This document shows positions 1-11,038 of a stretch of 62,700 bases of DNA, piece after piece. The translations under genes were made by a program, and so were the position numbers. A model generated the notes under the pieces. That model did no database searches. It worked only from the letters and a program-made list of their open reading frames with translations, and had not been told where the DNA came from. This DNA comes from Trametopsis cervina (lineage: Eukaryota > Basidiomycota > Agaricomycetes > Polyporales > Irpicaceae): NCBI GenBank assembly GCA_022385755.1, contig MU278397.1, positions 1 to 62,700 on the forward strand, written 5' to 3'. The stretch's first letter is position 1; each line of letters opens with the position of its first letter.

Positions 1-333
1 GCCTTGTCGAGAGCTTCACGATCTTGACGAAGGCGTTCTTCGGTGAGGACGGGGCGATGGACTCGTTCCGGAGGGGTGGAGACGAAGTCGACGATGGCGC
101 GCACGTCGGAGTTGGTGAACCGGTGGGGAGAACCGGCTTGTCGTTTTTCTTTGAGCGCGTCAAAGAAAGATTGTGGGAGCTTATTCCGTACTCGTGGAAC
201 AGAGGCAGGAGGGAGATCCTTGCGAAGGTCTTTCGACTTCGAAGAAGACGCCTTGGGCACTATGCAGAGCCAAGCGTTAGCAAAGCACCAATGCTTTCAG
301 CGGCCTTCCCAACAGGGAGAGGTTATGCTTACT
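1..333 (-). CDS. Partial uncharacterised protein, start codon split by intron
   Basis: The gene runs off the left edge on the reverse strand. A coding exon fills 259..1 without stops. It is preceded by a likely intron, 332..260, with donor GTAAGC, acceptor GCATAG and a GCTAAC branch-like box about 20 nt before the acceptor. Joining A333 to the TG at 259 creates an ATG, so the initiator codon appears to be split by the intron; there is no other in-frame ATG nearby. The visible ~86 residues begin MPKASSSKSKDLRKD, a basic low-complexity head. A soluble part follows with FFDALKEKRQ, RFTNSDVRAIVDFV and a charged helix, TEERLRQDREALDK. I do not recognise the family. Coding character is convincing from composition and frame; the start model is an inference. 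Transposon-like repeats begin about 200 bp upstream. Confidence 0.55.
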
Positions 334-538
334 ATTGGCGTTGTGGTTTGGAAAGTGGAATAAACTTTTAAAGCAGGCGGGGGAGCCCGAAAACTAGCCA
401 CCAGGCCTGAAGAGATCTCGACCTAATGTCACGGAGACTGAGGTCACGTGACGTATAGGGATCAACTCCTATCTCAAGACACCGTAAGGTGTAGACTCTT
501 TATTCAAGAGTGAACAGCTAGCAAACTGTACGCAAGTC

Positions 539-1713
539 TAGCCCAGTAAAGACCAAATCATATTAGTAAGGAAATATACAATACAAAGTAACTAACGGCT
601 TTACCTAGCCCAGTAAAGACCAAAAGGTCGAGATGAGGGCTAGGAGCGATGAAGGCCAGGTATATATACTACTGGAGTCTGCGCACGGACCACTTTAGGG
701 TAGGGCAGACGAGACAATAGAACAATAGCGTGACGCGACAATAGAAAGAGACAAAGGGAAGAAGACAATAGAGCGGAACAATAGAGGAGAACAATGACGA
801 AGGGGGACAATAGGAATGGTGCCACTTCGGGCGTAATTACTAAGTGCCGAGCCTGAGTCATAGACCGATGGACCGGGAGTCCGATGGGTAGGGGAAGAGA
901 AGAGTCCGAGATTCCGGAAGGATCCAGAAGCCGTGCGGAGTCACAGGGCCGGTGATGTCGCTATCAGTCCGGGCCGAGTGGAGAGCGCGAGTGCGCGTGC
1001 GTGTGTATATCATGTGATCGTGCGGGTCATGAGACCGCGTCGACGAGTCACGTGACCGCGAGGACGTGTAGGACGCGCCAAAATAAAAGAAAGAAAATCG
1101 AATAAATTGGGCGCTACACGTATAACCATGACAGTGTGCAAATCTAGCCCAGTGAAGACCAAATGATATTAGTAAGTAACTATGATACAAACAAGTAAGT
1201 AAAAGGCTTACCTAGCCCAGTGAAGACCAAAAAGTCGAGATGAGGCCTAGGAGCGATGAAGGCCAGGTATATATACTACTGGGGTCTGCGCACGGACCAC
1301 TTTAGGATAGGACAGACGAGACAATAGAACAATAGTGTGACGCGACAATAGAAAGAGACAAAGAAAAAGAAAAGAAGACAATAGGGAACAATAAACGAAG
1401 GGGAACAATAGAAATGGTGTCACTTCAGGCGTAATTACTAATGCCGAGCCTGAGTCATAGACTGATGGACCGGGAATCTAATAGGTCGGGGAAAGGAAGA
1501 GTCTGAGGTTTCAGAGGGATCTGGAAGCCGTGCAGAGTTGCAGGGCCGGTGATATCGCTATCAGACTGGGCCAAGCAAGGAGTGCAAGTGCACATGCATG
1601 TGCAAGTCATGTGATTGTGCAGGTCATAAGAACGTGTTGACGAGTCACGTGATCGCGAGGACATGTAGGACACGTCAAAATAAAATAAAATAAATTGAAT
1701 AAATTGGGCGTGC
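539..1713. repeat. Direct repeat pair of ~600 bp (transposon/LTR-like)
   Basis: Two tandem copies lie at about 539-1143 and 1145-1713. Each opens with TAGCCCAGTRAAGACCAAA, repeated once more about 67 bp in (starts 539, 606, 1145, 1213). Each then carries GCCAGGTATATATACTACTGG, a run of ACAATAGA-rich sequence, and an end with GAATAAATTGGGCG. The TATATATA core and AT-rich polarity suggest LTR or promoter-bearing transposon remnants, but I see no coding sequence, terminal TG..CA pair or target duplication that proves an LTR. Copy 2 differs from copy 1 largely by CG to TG/CA changes. Confidence 0.75.
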
Positions 1714-1996
1714 ACAAACGAGCACCTATGTGCTAGCGCTCAGGGAAACTCATGGCCCAGGGCTCATGTTCGGGGAACATGGCTGACACATCACAGCATG
1801 CTGATTTTTACTGAAAAATACACTCATAATAGATAATGTCATGACAATACATAGTACAGACATGAGCACAGCGCCTGGGCAACTGACATGTACTCATGAT
1901 GGAGTCACAGATTGCTGCTGATGGCAAACAAAATGTGTGGGTCATTTTCCCTAGTCATGCTCTGTTCTTAGAGATACAATTACCCATGCATTATAT

Positions 1997-2094
1997 GGTG
2001 AGATGGCCGAGCGGTCTAAGGCGCCAGACTAAGGTCACGCGTTGATTACATAATCTGGTCCGAAAGGGCGTGGGTTCGAATCCCACTCTCATCA
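1997..2094 (+). tRNA. tRNA-Leu (anticodon AAG) with intron
   Basis: The cloverleaf can be folded by eye. The acceptor stem GGTGAGA (1997-2003) pairs with TCTCATC (2087-2093), with A2094 as discriminator. The D-arm region has the leucine-type GGCCGAGCGGTCTAAGG. The anticodon stem CCAGA (2024-2028) pairs with TCTGG (2054-2058), the anticodon AAG is at 2031-2033, and the T-arm is GTGGG-TTCGAAT-CCCAC. A long variable arm of class II type (TCCGAAAGGGC) is present. An 18-nt intron sits at 2035-2052, one base 3' of the anticodon, the canonical eukaryotic position. No CCA is encoded, as expected. Confidence 0.95.
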
Positions 2095-2096
2095 TC

Positions 2097-2106
2097 TTTT
2101 TTTTTT
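2097..2106 (+). terminator. RNA polymerase III T-run terminator
   Basis: Ten consecutive T residues start 2 nt after the tRNA-Leu discriminator base, the usual Pol III stop signal. Confidence 0.9.
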
Positions 2107-2729
2107 CTTTCTCCGTACTCAAAGACCCACCCCAAAATAAGACCGCGGCACCTAATAAACTACACAGACACAATTAGGGAAACCCCGTGTCGAGAACGGC
2201 ACTTTCTCCGTGTGTCATGGTGTATGTGTCGCCATGCTTCTGCTTACTCTCAGTCTGCACGAATATCTCTAAGCCATGCTTTCCCTATGATGCATGCAGC
2301 CTTGCCGTCGCGCTGCGTACCATTCGGCTGAGATTACGTGTTTACGGCTTACAGTTACGGTACTCAAAGTGGGTCACGACGGCAGCAGCATACGTCCTCT
2401 ACGGCTCAACTTCTTCAACATTGACGGCACCCTGGGCAGTTGCACGGAACGTTCACAAACAGACGGTTAATCCGGCCCAATTGCGTTTGGCTTCGGCAAT
2501 GACCCACAACTACAAGTTCCATGGGATACAACACGTGTCGTCTATGACGTCCGGCGATGTCCAGCCTTTGATATGTTTCCGGGTGCGGAGTTTCTGCCCT
2601 AACCACACCGAACAAGAATAGCCAGAACGGTTCTGTAAGTCAAGCCATTACAACAAGCCTATATAAAGGGAGCCAGCTTGTCATCGCACTGTCCATCACC
2701 CAACCTGTTCACCCCGAGTCGTTCACAAG
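2107..2729 (+). promoter_or_regulatory. Intergenic region and TATA promoter of the aldo-keto reductase
   Basis: No gene is supportable here. A good TATA box, TATATAAAG, sits at 2659-2668, about 65 bp before the ATG at 2730, followed by a pyrimidine-rich leader. The open frame covering most of this stretch starts at a GTG and has no recognisable protein features. Confidence 0.55.
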
Positions 2730-4221
2730 ATGTCTACTATTAAAAACTTCACAACCCTCGGAGGCACCGCCACCGATGTCAAGGTCGCAAAAGTCGCAGT
2801 GAGTCTGATCGCAAAGCGATAACCTTCAGGAGTGACTAATCGTCTTCAAAGCATGGTCTCATGTTGATGACGTTCGTCCCTTTCGTTCAGGAGCTCGCGC
2901 TGAGCATTTCTGACGGCTGTCATATATTTCATGCAGATGGACCCCTAATCATGTCCCCGACGAACAATGCTTTGCGGCCATAAGAGCAGGAGTCGACCTT
3001 TGTCCTCCTGGTGTAAAGATGATGATTAACAGCGGTGAGTAGCCGTCCATTTTTCTAAACTCCTTCTAAACACATTCACCGAACGTGCTTAGCCGAGTTT
3101 TACTCCGATGATATCGGCCCCGCTAACCTCGAGATGCTTTCTCGCTTCTTCGAAAAATATCCTGAGTACGCGGACAAGATTTTCCTTTCTGTCAAGGTCA
3201 GCGAGTGCGCGGTACTTCCTTCCGCAAGATTCTAACGGTCCAATCTTTTTAGGGAGGTGCACAAGACCACTCGTACCAACCTGATGCGTCGTATGTATAT
3301 TTGCGTGCTGTCGTCAATACATCCCACGCTAATAATCAATAAACAGACCGGAAAACCTTCTGCGCAGTGTGACTGCGTGTAACGACGCACTCCGGCACAA
3401 GAAGCGCATCGATCTCTTTGAATGTGCTCGTGTTGATTACAATACGCCGATTGAAGATACGATCCAAACTCTGAAGGCATTGCGAGACCAGGGTCTTTTC
3501 GACCACATTGGCGTGTCGGAGGTCAGCGCCGAGACACTGAGGCGTGCTAATTCCATCTATCCGATCACCATCGTTGAGATCGAGGTCAGTCCCTGGAGCA
3601 TGGAAGAAGAGACAAAGAAGGGTAAGAGGAATCTTGTCCGTCAGTCCGGTCTCACGCATATGCTATTCAATAGTCCTTGCCACGGCCGCAGAGTTGAACG
3701 TTACTGTCGCCGCATACGCGTAAGGCCTTCCTTCTTCGTTGTGTCTCATCATTGCTAAATTACATCGTTGTATAGGCCCCTCGGCCGTGGCTTCCTAACC
3801 GGCCAGATCAAGTCCCCAGCCGACATTCCTGAGGGTGATATGCGTCGGCAATATGTTCGCTTCAACAATGAAGAATATTTCGCCCACAACATGCAGCTCG
3901 TTGACAAACTCAAGGCCATTGCAGAGACCAAAGGCGTTACACCCGCTCAGCTCAGTATCGCCTGGGTTGCATCGCTCCACCCAAAGCTAGTTGTACCTCT
4001 TCCTGGATCCTCGTACGTACCCCCGTTCGATTGAATTTCTGCGGTGCTCAAGTCGTTGCATGAACAGCCATCCGAAGCGAACGACTGAGAATACGCTCTC
4101 CGGTGATATCGAATTATCAGAGGAGGACAAGAAAGCTATTTGGGATCTCATCAACAACCACGAAGTGAAGGGGGATAGGTACTTTGGCATCGGCTCTGTG
4201 CCTCTCCACCTATGGGCCTGA
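2730..4221 (+). CDS. Aldo-keto reductase, pyridoxal reductase type (AKR8-like)
   Basis: Nine exons: 2730-2798, 2853-2872, 2937-3034, 3093-3196, 3253-3290, 3347-3621, 3674-3719, 3776-4012, 4068-4221, giving 346 aa. This is the usual size for an NADPH-dependent (alpha/beta)8-barrel reductase. The AKR tyrosine is in SAEFYS (Y66) and the lysine ends FLSVK (K97). The strand-end segment [10 protein letters not shown], then [16 protein letters not shown] and [16 protein letters not shown] (cofactor-binding loop), are typical of yeast/fungal pyridoxal reductases (Plr1 type), which reduce pyridoxal to pyridoxine in the cytosol. The position that holds His in most AKRs appears to be Ala here (ECARVD); I believe this is normal for the AKR8 branch. 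A TATA box precedes the gene. The 20-nt second exon is unusually small. The exact substrate is inferred. Confidence 0.88.
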
Positions 4222-4476
4222 GTGAGGACATGCAGTTGCATAGCCATCTTATAATCACGTTCTGCTCTTCTGATACCCACTGGCTAAGAACAATAAGAGC
4301 TAGCGACCGAGTTCCCGCCAGCTTTCGTTAGAGCAAATTGTATATAAGATCGTCAATCTGAATAATTCCTGGTAGTCGTCTTTATCACAGCTTACACTTT
4401 TACTACGGTAGATCTATTTGCATTGAGTACACCCCGGTTCGACACAGGTATTTCCCTCACCCAGCCGGAGAAACTT

Positions 4477-6677
4477 TTAACTATCAGTGCCGTATGCAGC
4501 ATTGTGGATTTCGACGCTCCTGCCGCTAGGATCCGGAGCACAGCCCCAATCTCCTCTCGGAATCCAGCTACAATGCAGCGAGTTAGTGAACAAGTCAAGA
4601 TTCCAAATGGAGAGAAGGACGTACCGCACAGCGGTTCCCGCGGCGGCCTCAGATGGGAAAAGACTGTCGAAGATGTCACGGATGAAATACGCCTCCTTGG
4701 TATCTGGCGTATCACGCGGCCAGCGTTCGGCGCGGGTAGCAAAGTCTGCGTCTGAGACGCTTTCTGCCGCCTGGTCTTTCATTCTACATTTGGGGATAGT
4801 AAATGCGCAAGTTTTAGAGACATGAGGAGAAAGAGACTTACCCATCGATCCATGAGTAACCCACGCCGTCCGAGAACTGCTCTTTCTGACGCCAGAGGAT
4901 CGAGCGCGGCAGGTAAGGCTTGCCAGCGTCGGTGTCGCAGTCAAACGCTTTTCGGATGATGTACTTCTCCATCTTTGGCTGTCCGTCCGCATCTACTTCC
5001 TGCTCGACACCCTTGCTGAACATTTTCTCCTCAGGGTTGACGTTCATGGCTACGTCAAGGAACGCTTTGTCTAGGAAGGGTACGCGAGCTTCCAGACCCC
5101 ACGCCATTGTCGATCTACGAAGTAGTAGGTGAGAAGGAAAACGAGGCAAGTAGTAAGATGACACACTTATTTGCGCGAAGACAGTCAGCGGTGTGAAGGT
5201 TCTTTACACGGCGGACACATTCTTGGTGGAAAGACGTAGCGTCCGGTGCTTTGTGGAAATAGAGGTACCCTGGATAAACCGTCTAACTTTAGCACCGTTA
5301 GCACATGAAGCTTCGACACTCCTACCTCCAAAGATTTCGTCACTGCCTTCCCCGCTGAGGACCATCTTCACTCCCATAGCCTTGATCTTTCTGCTTAGCA
5401 AGTACATGGGTGTACTTGCGCGAACGGTGGTCACGTCGTATGTCTCGAGGTGGTAGATGACATCCGGAATGGCGTCTAGACCTTCTTGAACCGTAAAGAC
5501 GTACTCGTGGTGCACTGTTCCAAGATAGTGTGCGACTTTGCGCGCAGCGAGCAAATCTGGAGAGTTCTCAAGACCAATCGAGAACGAGTGAAGCTGTGGC
5601 CAAGATGCGATAGTGGCTGAACGAGTTCTGTAATGAGAACAAACGCGAATCATTCGACGAATAGAGAGCACGTACCGTACTCGTCGATGCTTCCCCCTGG
5701 TACAGGGGAGGCAGGTCCGCTTTGGGCCTCCTGCAGCTTCTTTTTCCGCAATTCCAGTTGAGCAAGCGCAACCTTTTCCGTTTCCCGGGCCGCAATACTT
5801 GCGATCAAGCTGCTATCCAGCCCTCCACTGAGCAGCACGCCGTAGGGCACCTCGCTCATCAGCCGTTTACGTACTGCTGCTTCGAGAGACTCGCGCAGCA
5901 ACGTGAGATCAGCCTTTTGCGTGGGTATGACTGCTTCCGGACCTTCTGTATCTCCATGCCACCAAGAAGGCTGGTAATACCGGGTTGTCGTGTTGTCTGC
6001 GCTGTCGTAAACGTGCCCAGGAGGGAAAGAGATGATGCTGTCGCATTCGTCGATCAGGGCCTTGAGCTCCGACGCGAAATAGACGGCTCCGGGGCGTTTT
6101 GACGACCAACCTTGGTAGAGAGTGGTGATTCCAATTGGATCGCGTGCGGCAATGACTCGAGATGGAGTGACGGACTCGTCCAAAAGAACAAATGAGAACA
6201 TTCCGTCGAGCTGCTCACACAGTGCTTTGTCATGTTCTCTATACTATATGGACGCGCTGCGGTAAGCCGAAGATCTATAGCGAATTATTTATAGTTGAAA
6301 CGTACCAGGGGTATGATGGCTTCACAGTCAGAGTGTGTCTTAAACTTGTATTTGTGCTTCAGACCCTCCTTCAACTTGAGATGGTTGTAGATCTCTCCAT
6401 TGACAGCGAGGATGATCTGTCCGTCGTCGCTTTCAAGTGGTTGTGCGCCGGTGTCTGCAGCAAAAGCTATCAGCATATATGGCTTGTATTCGTCGGTCAG
6501 CGGGAACGCACCGACACCGACGATGGCCAGTCGTTCGTGGACCAACACAGACCGCTTGCCCACATAGCAGCCCGACCAATCTGGACCGCGATGTCTGATT
6601 TTCTTCGAGCATGCGATGAGACGCGTGCGGTCAGATGATGGTTTCTCCAAGCCGTGCGCTGCGACGATGCCGCACAT
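4477..6677 (-). CDS. ASN1: Asparagine synthetase (glutamine-hydrolysing)
   Basis: Eight exons on the reverse strand: 6677-6512, 6454-6306, 6243-5676, 5616-5326, 5269-5167, 5114-4842, 4783-4625, 4567-4477, giving 599 aa. The enzyme makes Asn from Asp, Gln and ATP. It starts MCGIVAAHG, so Cys2 is the glutaminase nucleophile after Met removal. [19 protein letters not shown] and SHSDCE-like glutaminase motifs follow. The synthetase half has the PP-loop [10 protein letters not shown] near residue 245, [13 protein letters not shown] and [13 protein letters not shown]. The junction after exon 3 is ambiguous. I prefer donor GTACGT at 5675 with acceptor TTCAG at 5617 (59-nt intron); donor 5671 with acceptor 5628 also keeps frame but leaves only 44 nt. 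It converges on the aldo-keto reductase gene, with 255 bp between stops. Confidence 0.96.
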
Positions 6678-7543
6678 GTTCGCGTATTGCAGGAGCGGTA
6701 CAGTATTAGGAGTAGAGTTGGAGGAAACAGGGAAAGAGTCAGGAGAGTCAAAGCTCTGGCTTGACTCTGCTGTGACTCGTCTCGACCTCTGTCAAGGTCC
6801 ATTTCACTTATCTTCCGCTGAGACCGATCTCGCCTGATCTCAGATCTCCCGCTTCGGATACCATGTCCGTCGACGTGTCCACTGCTGTCTTGTTGCCGTC
6901 GAAGAAGCACAGTGCTGGTGAGCGCATGAACAGGCCAAGTGACCGCGCACGGGGACTCGTCGTATCTGCTCTCGACAGCGGGTCATGTCAGGAATTTGTA
7001 TGGGATTACTCTGGGAATAAGCCCGACAAAAGAGTGTGGTATATGTTGAGTTTAAATCTTCTAAAGCGCAAAAGGTATGCAGCTGTACAGTGGTATCAAG
7101 GATAATAGCTTTTGAATAATACCGACGAGTGAGAAAGCATCCTAATGAGAAGAGCTAGCAAGAGACATTGTCGTAGTCATGACTGCCGTGAAAGAGTTGA
7201 TAAGGAGAGTGAGACCCAATGAGGGCTGGGTAGTAAAATACGATTATATGGCGAGAAAGAATTGTAAGCATGGAATAAGGAGTGTTACGGTATCATCCTG
7301 AATGGCTGCTCGGTGACAAAAACATGGGAGTCGGTGAATAAAATGGAGATGAATAATTGACACAAGGGGTACGAGAGATGATAGCATAGAAAGCACGATG
7401 AAGATATCAGACAGAAGGATGACAGGGAAGAGTCGCATGCTCGGCCGTGGAGGAGATGACAAAGAAGGAGAGTGGGGTCATGAGTATCCGTTATGTGGAA
7501 ATTATGGGAGGCGCAGGAAACAGGGGAAGGGTGGACATCCAGT
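6678..7543. other. Intergenic region, no gene seen
   Basis: This holds the upstream region of the asparagine synthetase gene and the 3' flank of the RhoGEF gene. Short open frames on both strands lack protein-like composition. One TACAGTA box lies near 6700. No clear TATA box or repeat is seen. Confidence 0.5.
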
Positions 7544-10500
7544 CTATGAGGGTAACCGGCCCAACGATGGATTTTGTGCGATAATGGTGCGGTAAAAGCC
7601 AACTCCCGAGTCCTCCGACGGCGCAGGAGATGCCAACTTATTTGTAGTCGAGGGTGCTGTGACAGCAGGTGTGTTGGGAGTACGAGTCGCTGTACTCGTC
7701 TGCGATATATTGCGGGGGCGTTCCCCCTTGGGTACCGGTGTCACTGCCGCCCGTGTGCTGGTATTCCATCCAGGCTTATCCGATCTCGTAACGGTCGCCT
7801 TCACTGAATGACCTTCGTCCGACGGCGCAGCCCGTCGACCGGTTGGCGTTGCCTGAGTACGCCTACTAGCAGGCCGAGCGCCGCCCTGTGGATTATCGCC
7901 CATAGATACGAGACGAGTGCCAAATTTAGCATTGGCACTGGATTCACGGCCGTAAGACGTCGGTGTGGGACCTCTACGAGGGCCATTTGCTGGGGCCTGC
8001 TTGGGCTTTACAATGGGTTTCTGGAGCGTGACCTTATCGGCACCCCAGTAAGAGAAACTCATCTTGCTCTTGCGATCTGAGTCGTCTGAATCGCCGCCAC
8101 CATCTTCATCGTCATCGGGGAGAGGTATGATACGAGGTTGCACACCAGAATGCACCTGCTGGCGGGAACGAACGACACTGAAACAGGGTGCACGTTCAGA
8201 GCGGGTGGTAAGGACAACGTGCAGACGACTTACTCTTCCATTGAGACGACACCTTCGCGAGGCTGCATGACGTCGCCAATAGCCCACGTCTCGATCTGAA
8301 AGAGATGTGAGCCCACCTTCAGCCATGATTTGAAGATTCACAAACCTTAAGATACTTGTATAAGTTGCGAGGCTTGCCCTGCGAATTGCGCCTGCCTGTA
8401 GTGGCATACTTAGACTTCCCCTGAAGCTCTGGAAGGGAAGTCGCGCGAGAGCTCGTGGCAGTCGAGACAGGCAACGAAGTCGTGCCGGTACGCTGGCACC
8501 GAAGGACGACATCGTTAAAGACGACTAGCCATTGATCCTTCTTGCCACCGATTCCGTTCGAAGTAACTTGCAACACGTCGCTAAGGCGTTTGAAGGAAGT
8601 CTTCCCCTTCACTTTGGAGGGAGGAGGACTTGTCGACTTGTCGGGTACAGGATTAATTCCAAGTACAGGACGCTCCTCGATGAGTACACGAGAAGGTTTG
8701 GGCACCATGAGCTGCTTGACCTTGTCAAGCCCCTCGATACGCGCGAAGACATCACGAGTCTTGTCTCGCTCCTCCTTCTGGATCTTCTCATCTTCGATAC
8801 TGCGGACGATGGTTTCAACCTCGGCGACCATCTGAAGTGTACTCTCATATTCGAAAGTACTTGGGTCGGTATGGAAGAGCAGGTTCTGGAATAACAATGG
8901 ATACTTGAGGAGACGCTGGAAAGGCTTCGAAAGAGAGATAGCAAGACCAGTCTCGCCCTTCTCTGATGCAGTGACTTCTAATTTCTGAAGATATTGGCAG
9001 ACTTTGAGCCACTGGTCTGCGTCCTGCTTCTTCGGTTTCTTAGCTGTGCCCGTAGTAGACAGAGCGCTGTCCACCTGCTCCAAGGCACGCTCTAGATGCA
9101 AGACGAACGTAGCGTAACCATGCAGAATATGCGACTATATCAATTTGTCAGAAACTGTGGTTGCCCGCAGTATATAACGACAAACTCACATTCGCGACGA
9201 ACACATCTGCAAGTGAGCGAACGAGAGGATACTGGTCTTCATACCGCCTCTTGAGCCCCTCATGTAGCTTTTTGTGGCCCTCCAAAATGCTCTCCTCAAT
9301 GACCTCCAAGCACTTTCTCAAATCCTCGGGCAGATAATTAGGTGGCACAGCCCCACTGACAGAGATAGGCGGAGGTCTCGGGTCACTCTTCTTCGGCTTG
9401 CGCAGCAAGCGATTTGAAGGGTTGGGCGTAGATCCAAGTCTCGGCGAGTGCATGCCGTTATTATTTTCATGCTCATGTACGGACTGTCGTCCGAGTGACT
9501 GGGTAGAGGCGTTCATAGCGTTTGTCCGGGGCGGAGGGGGCAGTGACTGATGCGATCGTGACGGGAAGGGCAGAGTCGTGCCAAACTTCGCCCCGATCGG
9601 CGTTCGAGTTGAGGTTCGACCGTATGGAGAACGAGGATGATTGTGCTTCGCGCTCGAGCTCATAGCGGCCCTTTGTGACGCATTATAGCTCCTCCCAAGA
9701 CGGTCCTCGGCTTCATCCTCTTCATCGGAGTTCAACGACTCACCGTCGATATTAGGGTGATGATCATCTTTACGCTCCTCCGGAGGCGACTCTGAGCGGA
9801 AAGGCGTCGGGGAAAGGAAGCGGGAAGCAATGGGAAGATAGTCTATCGAACCACGCGGGGAATCAACGGCGAAATCGTCGTAGGCAGGTGCTGTAGGAGA
9901 TGGTGCCGAGTATGGATGGAGAAGAGGGATGATAAATGTCTCCTTCATCTTGAAGAGCTCATTGACATAACTAGACACGTTTTAGAGGTTGGAATATAGG
10001 AATAGAAGCGAGTGCTAACCGTTCTTCACTTGCTACAATTTCCCACAGTACCTCTTGTCGTGTGCGTTCACGTTGGCCAATGTTGGACACCAGATCCTCC
10101 TCGGCTCCTTCACTCCAAGATTGCGCGGACAGTATCCGACTGCTCGCATTCGTCAGCTGAGAGTAAGGCGTTCCCGATCGCAGGGACTGGTGGATTGACG
10201 CGGCGTCTCCATAGTTTTTAGGATAAGGAGAAGAAGCTGCACGCGTAGAGGCAGGCTTCGTAGGCTTGACAGTGGCAGCGATGTCGGTCCTGGAGGATGC
10301 CGCTGTCGATGTTGACCCGCGAGTTTCTTTGACTTGCTGCGTAGCCTGGAAGCGGGAAACGGACGTCTTTAGCGGCGCACCGGAGGTATTAGCAGGCGTC
10401 GGTGTTTCAGCACTAGGCAATGCTGAGTCCAGGTTGGGCCCGGGTGTGGGAGGAGGAGATATGAACGCGACTTTCTTCTGGATATCGGCGTGTGCAGCAT

Positions 10501-10903
10501 TGGAACTACCGCTGCTGTTATTCGTCTTGCGGGAATTGCGCCCGGCAGAATCAGCCTCGACGACTCGTGGCGATGACGGTGGCGCGGTTTGGTCGAGTGG
10601 TGGACGCTCCTCCTTGGATTCTGGTGGCGGAAGTGGTACAACAGAGCCTGCAGGCGTCGGGTTGGCTGAGGACTCGGTGGACGAAGAGAGCGGGTCGTCA
10701 GAGATGGGCGGCAACGGTCGGGTTGAAATCTCTGGCAACGGCTTGTATGAATACATAGAGTTTGGCGTGGTCGACTGGTGTGACGGCGGCCATTCTCTGA
10801 GAGGTGGAAGCTGGGGTATCTTTTCCTTCTGGGCGGGATCCTTGTCTCTGTCTTTCTCCTTGGACGAGAGACCACGGTTGATGCGGTTGAGAAACGCCTT
10901 CAT
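7544..10903 (-). CDS. Rho-type guanine nucleotide exchange factor (DH-PH)
   Basis: Five exons on the reverse strand: 10903-10020, 9970-9190, 9134-8346, 8295-8234, 8177-7544, giving 1049 aa. The protein starts MKAFLNRINRGLSS, followed by ~260 residues of Ser/Pro-rich disorder. The Dbl-homology domain opens with RQEVLWEIVASEERYVNEL and includes KPFQRLLKYPLLFQNLL, the signature of the last conserved DH helix. A PH domain follows (GKKDQWLVVFNDVVLRC ... IETWAIGDVM). The tail is disordered and ends in NPSLGRLPS. Such proteins activate Rho/Cdc42 GTPases for polarity and wall growth. A ~190-residue Ser/Pro/charged insert separates the first DH helix from the rest of the domain. There is no CH, PB1 or CNH domain, so it is neither Cdc24 nor Rom2. 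An ATG at 10927 would add eight residues; 10903 is preferred. Confidence 0.88.
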
Positions 10904-11038
10904 GGCTCCACGTCGATTAGTTCCCACTTGCTCCCCTCTACTTCAGGTCTCTTAACCACGAGAATATAAAGGAAAACGAGGAGAGGAAGACTTGCAGAGG
11001 AGCAAGGGTGGGAGGATGGGGAGAGGTTCGGTGGAGGG
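10904..11038. promoter_or_regulatory. Short shared promoter between divergent genes
   Basis: Only 135 bp separate the RhoGEF start (reverse) from the methyltransferase start (forward, if ATG 11039 is right). The stretch includes a pyrimidine-rich block CTCCCCTCTACTTCAGG and a purine-rich block GAAAACGAGGAGAGGAAGAC. No clear TATA box is seen. Confidence 0.45.

Noticed and set aside
2187..2621. 144-codon open frame before the aldo-keto reductase
   Set aside because: Opens at GTG, has no domain, and lies where a promoter is expected.
5617..5675. Alternative splice site in asparagine synthetase (donor 5671, acceptor 5628)
   Set aside because: Keeps frame but needs a 44-nt intron and a weaker GTGCTC donor. 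The 59-nt choice is preferred, not proven.
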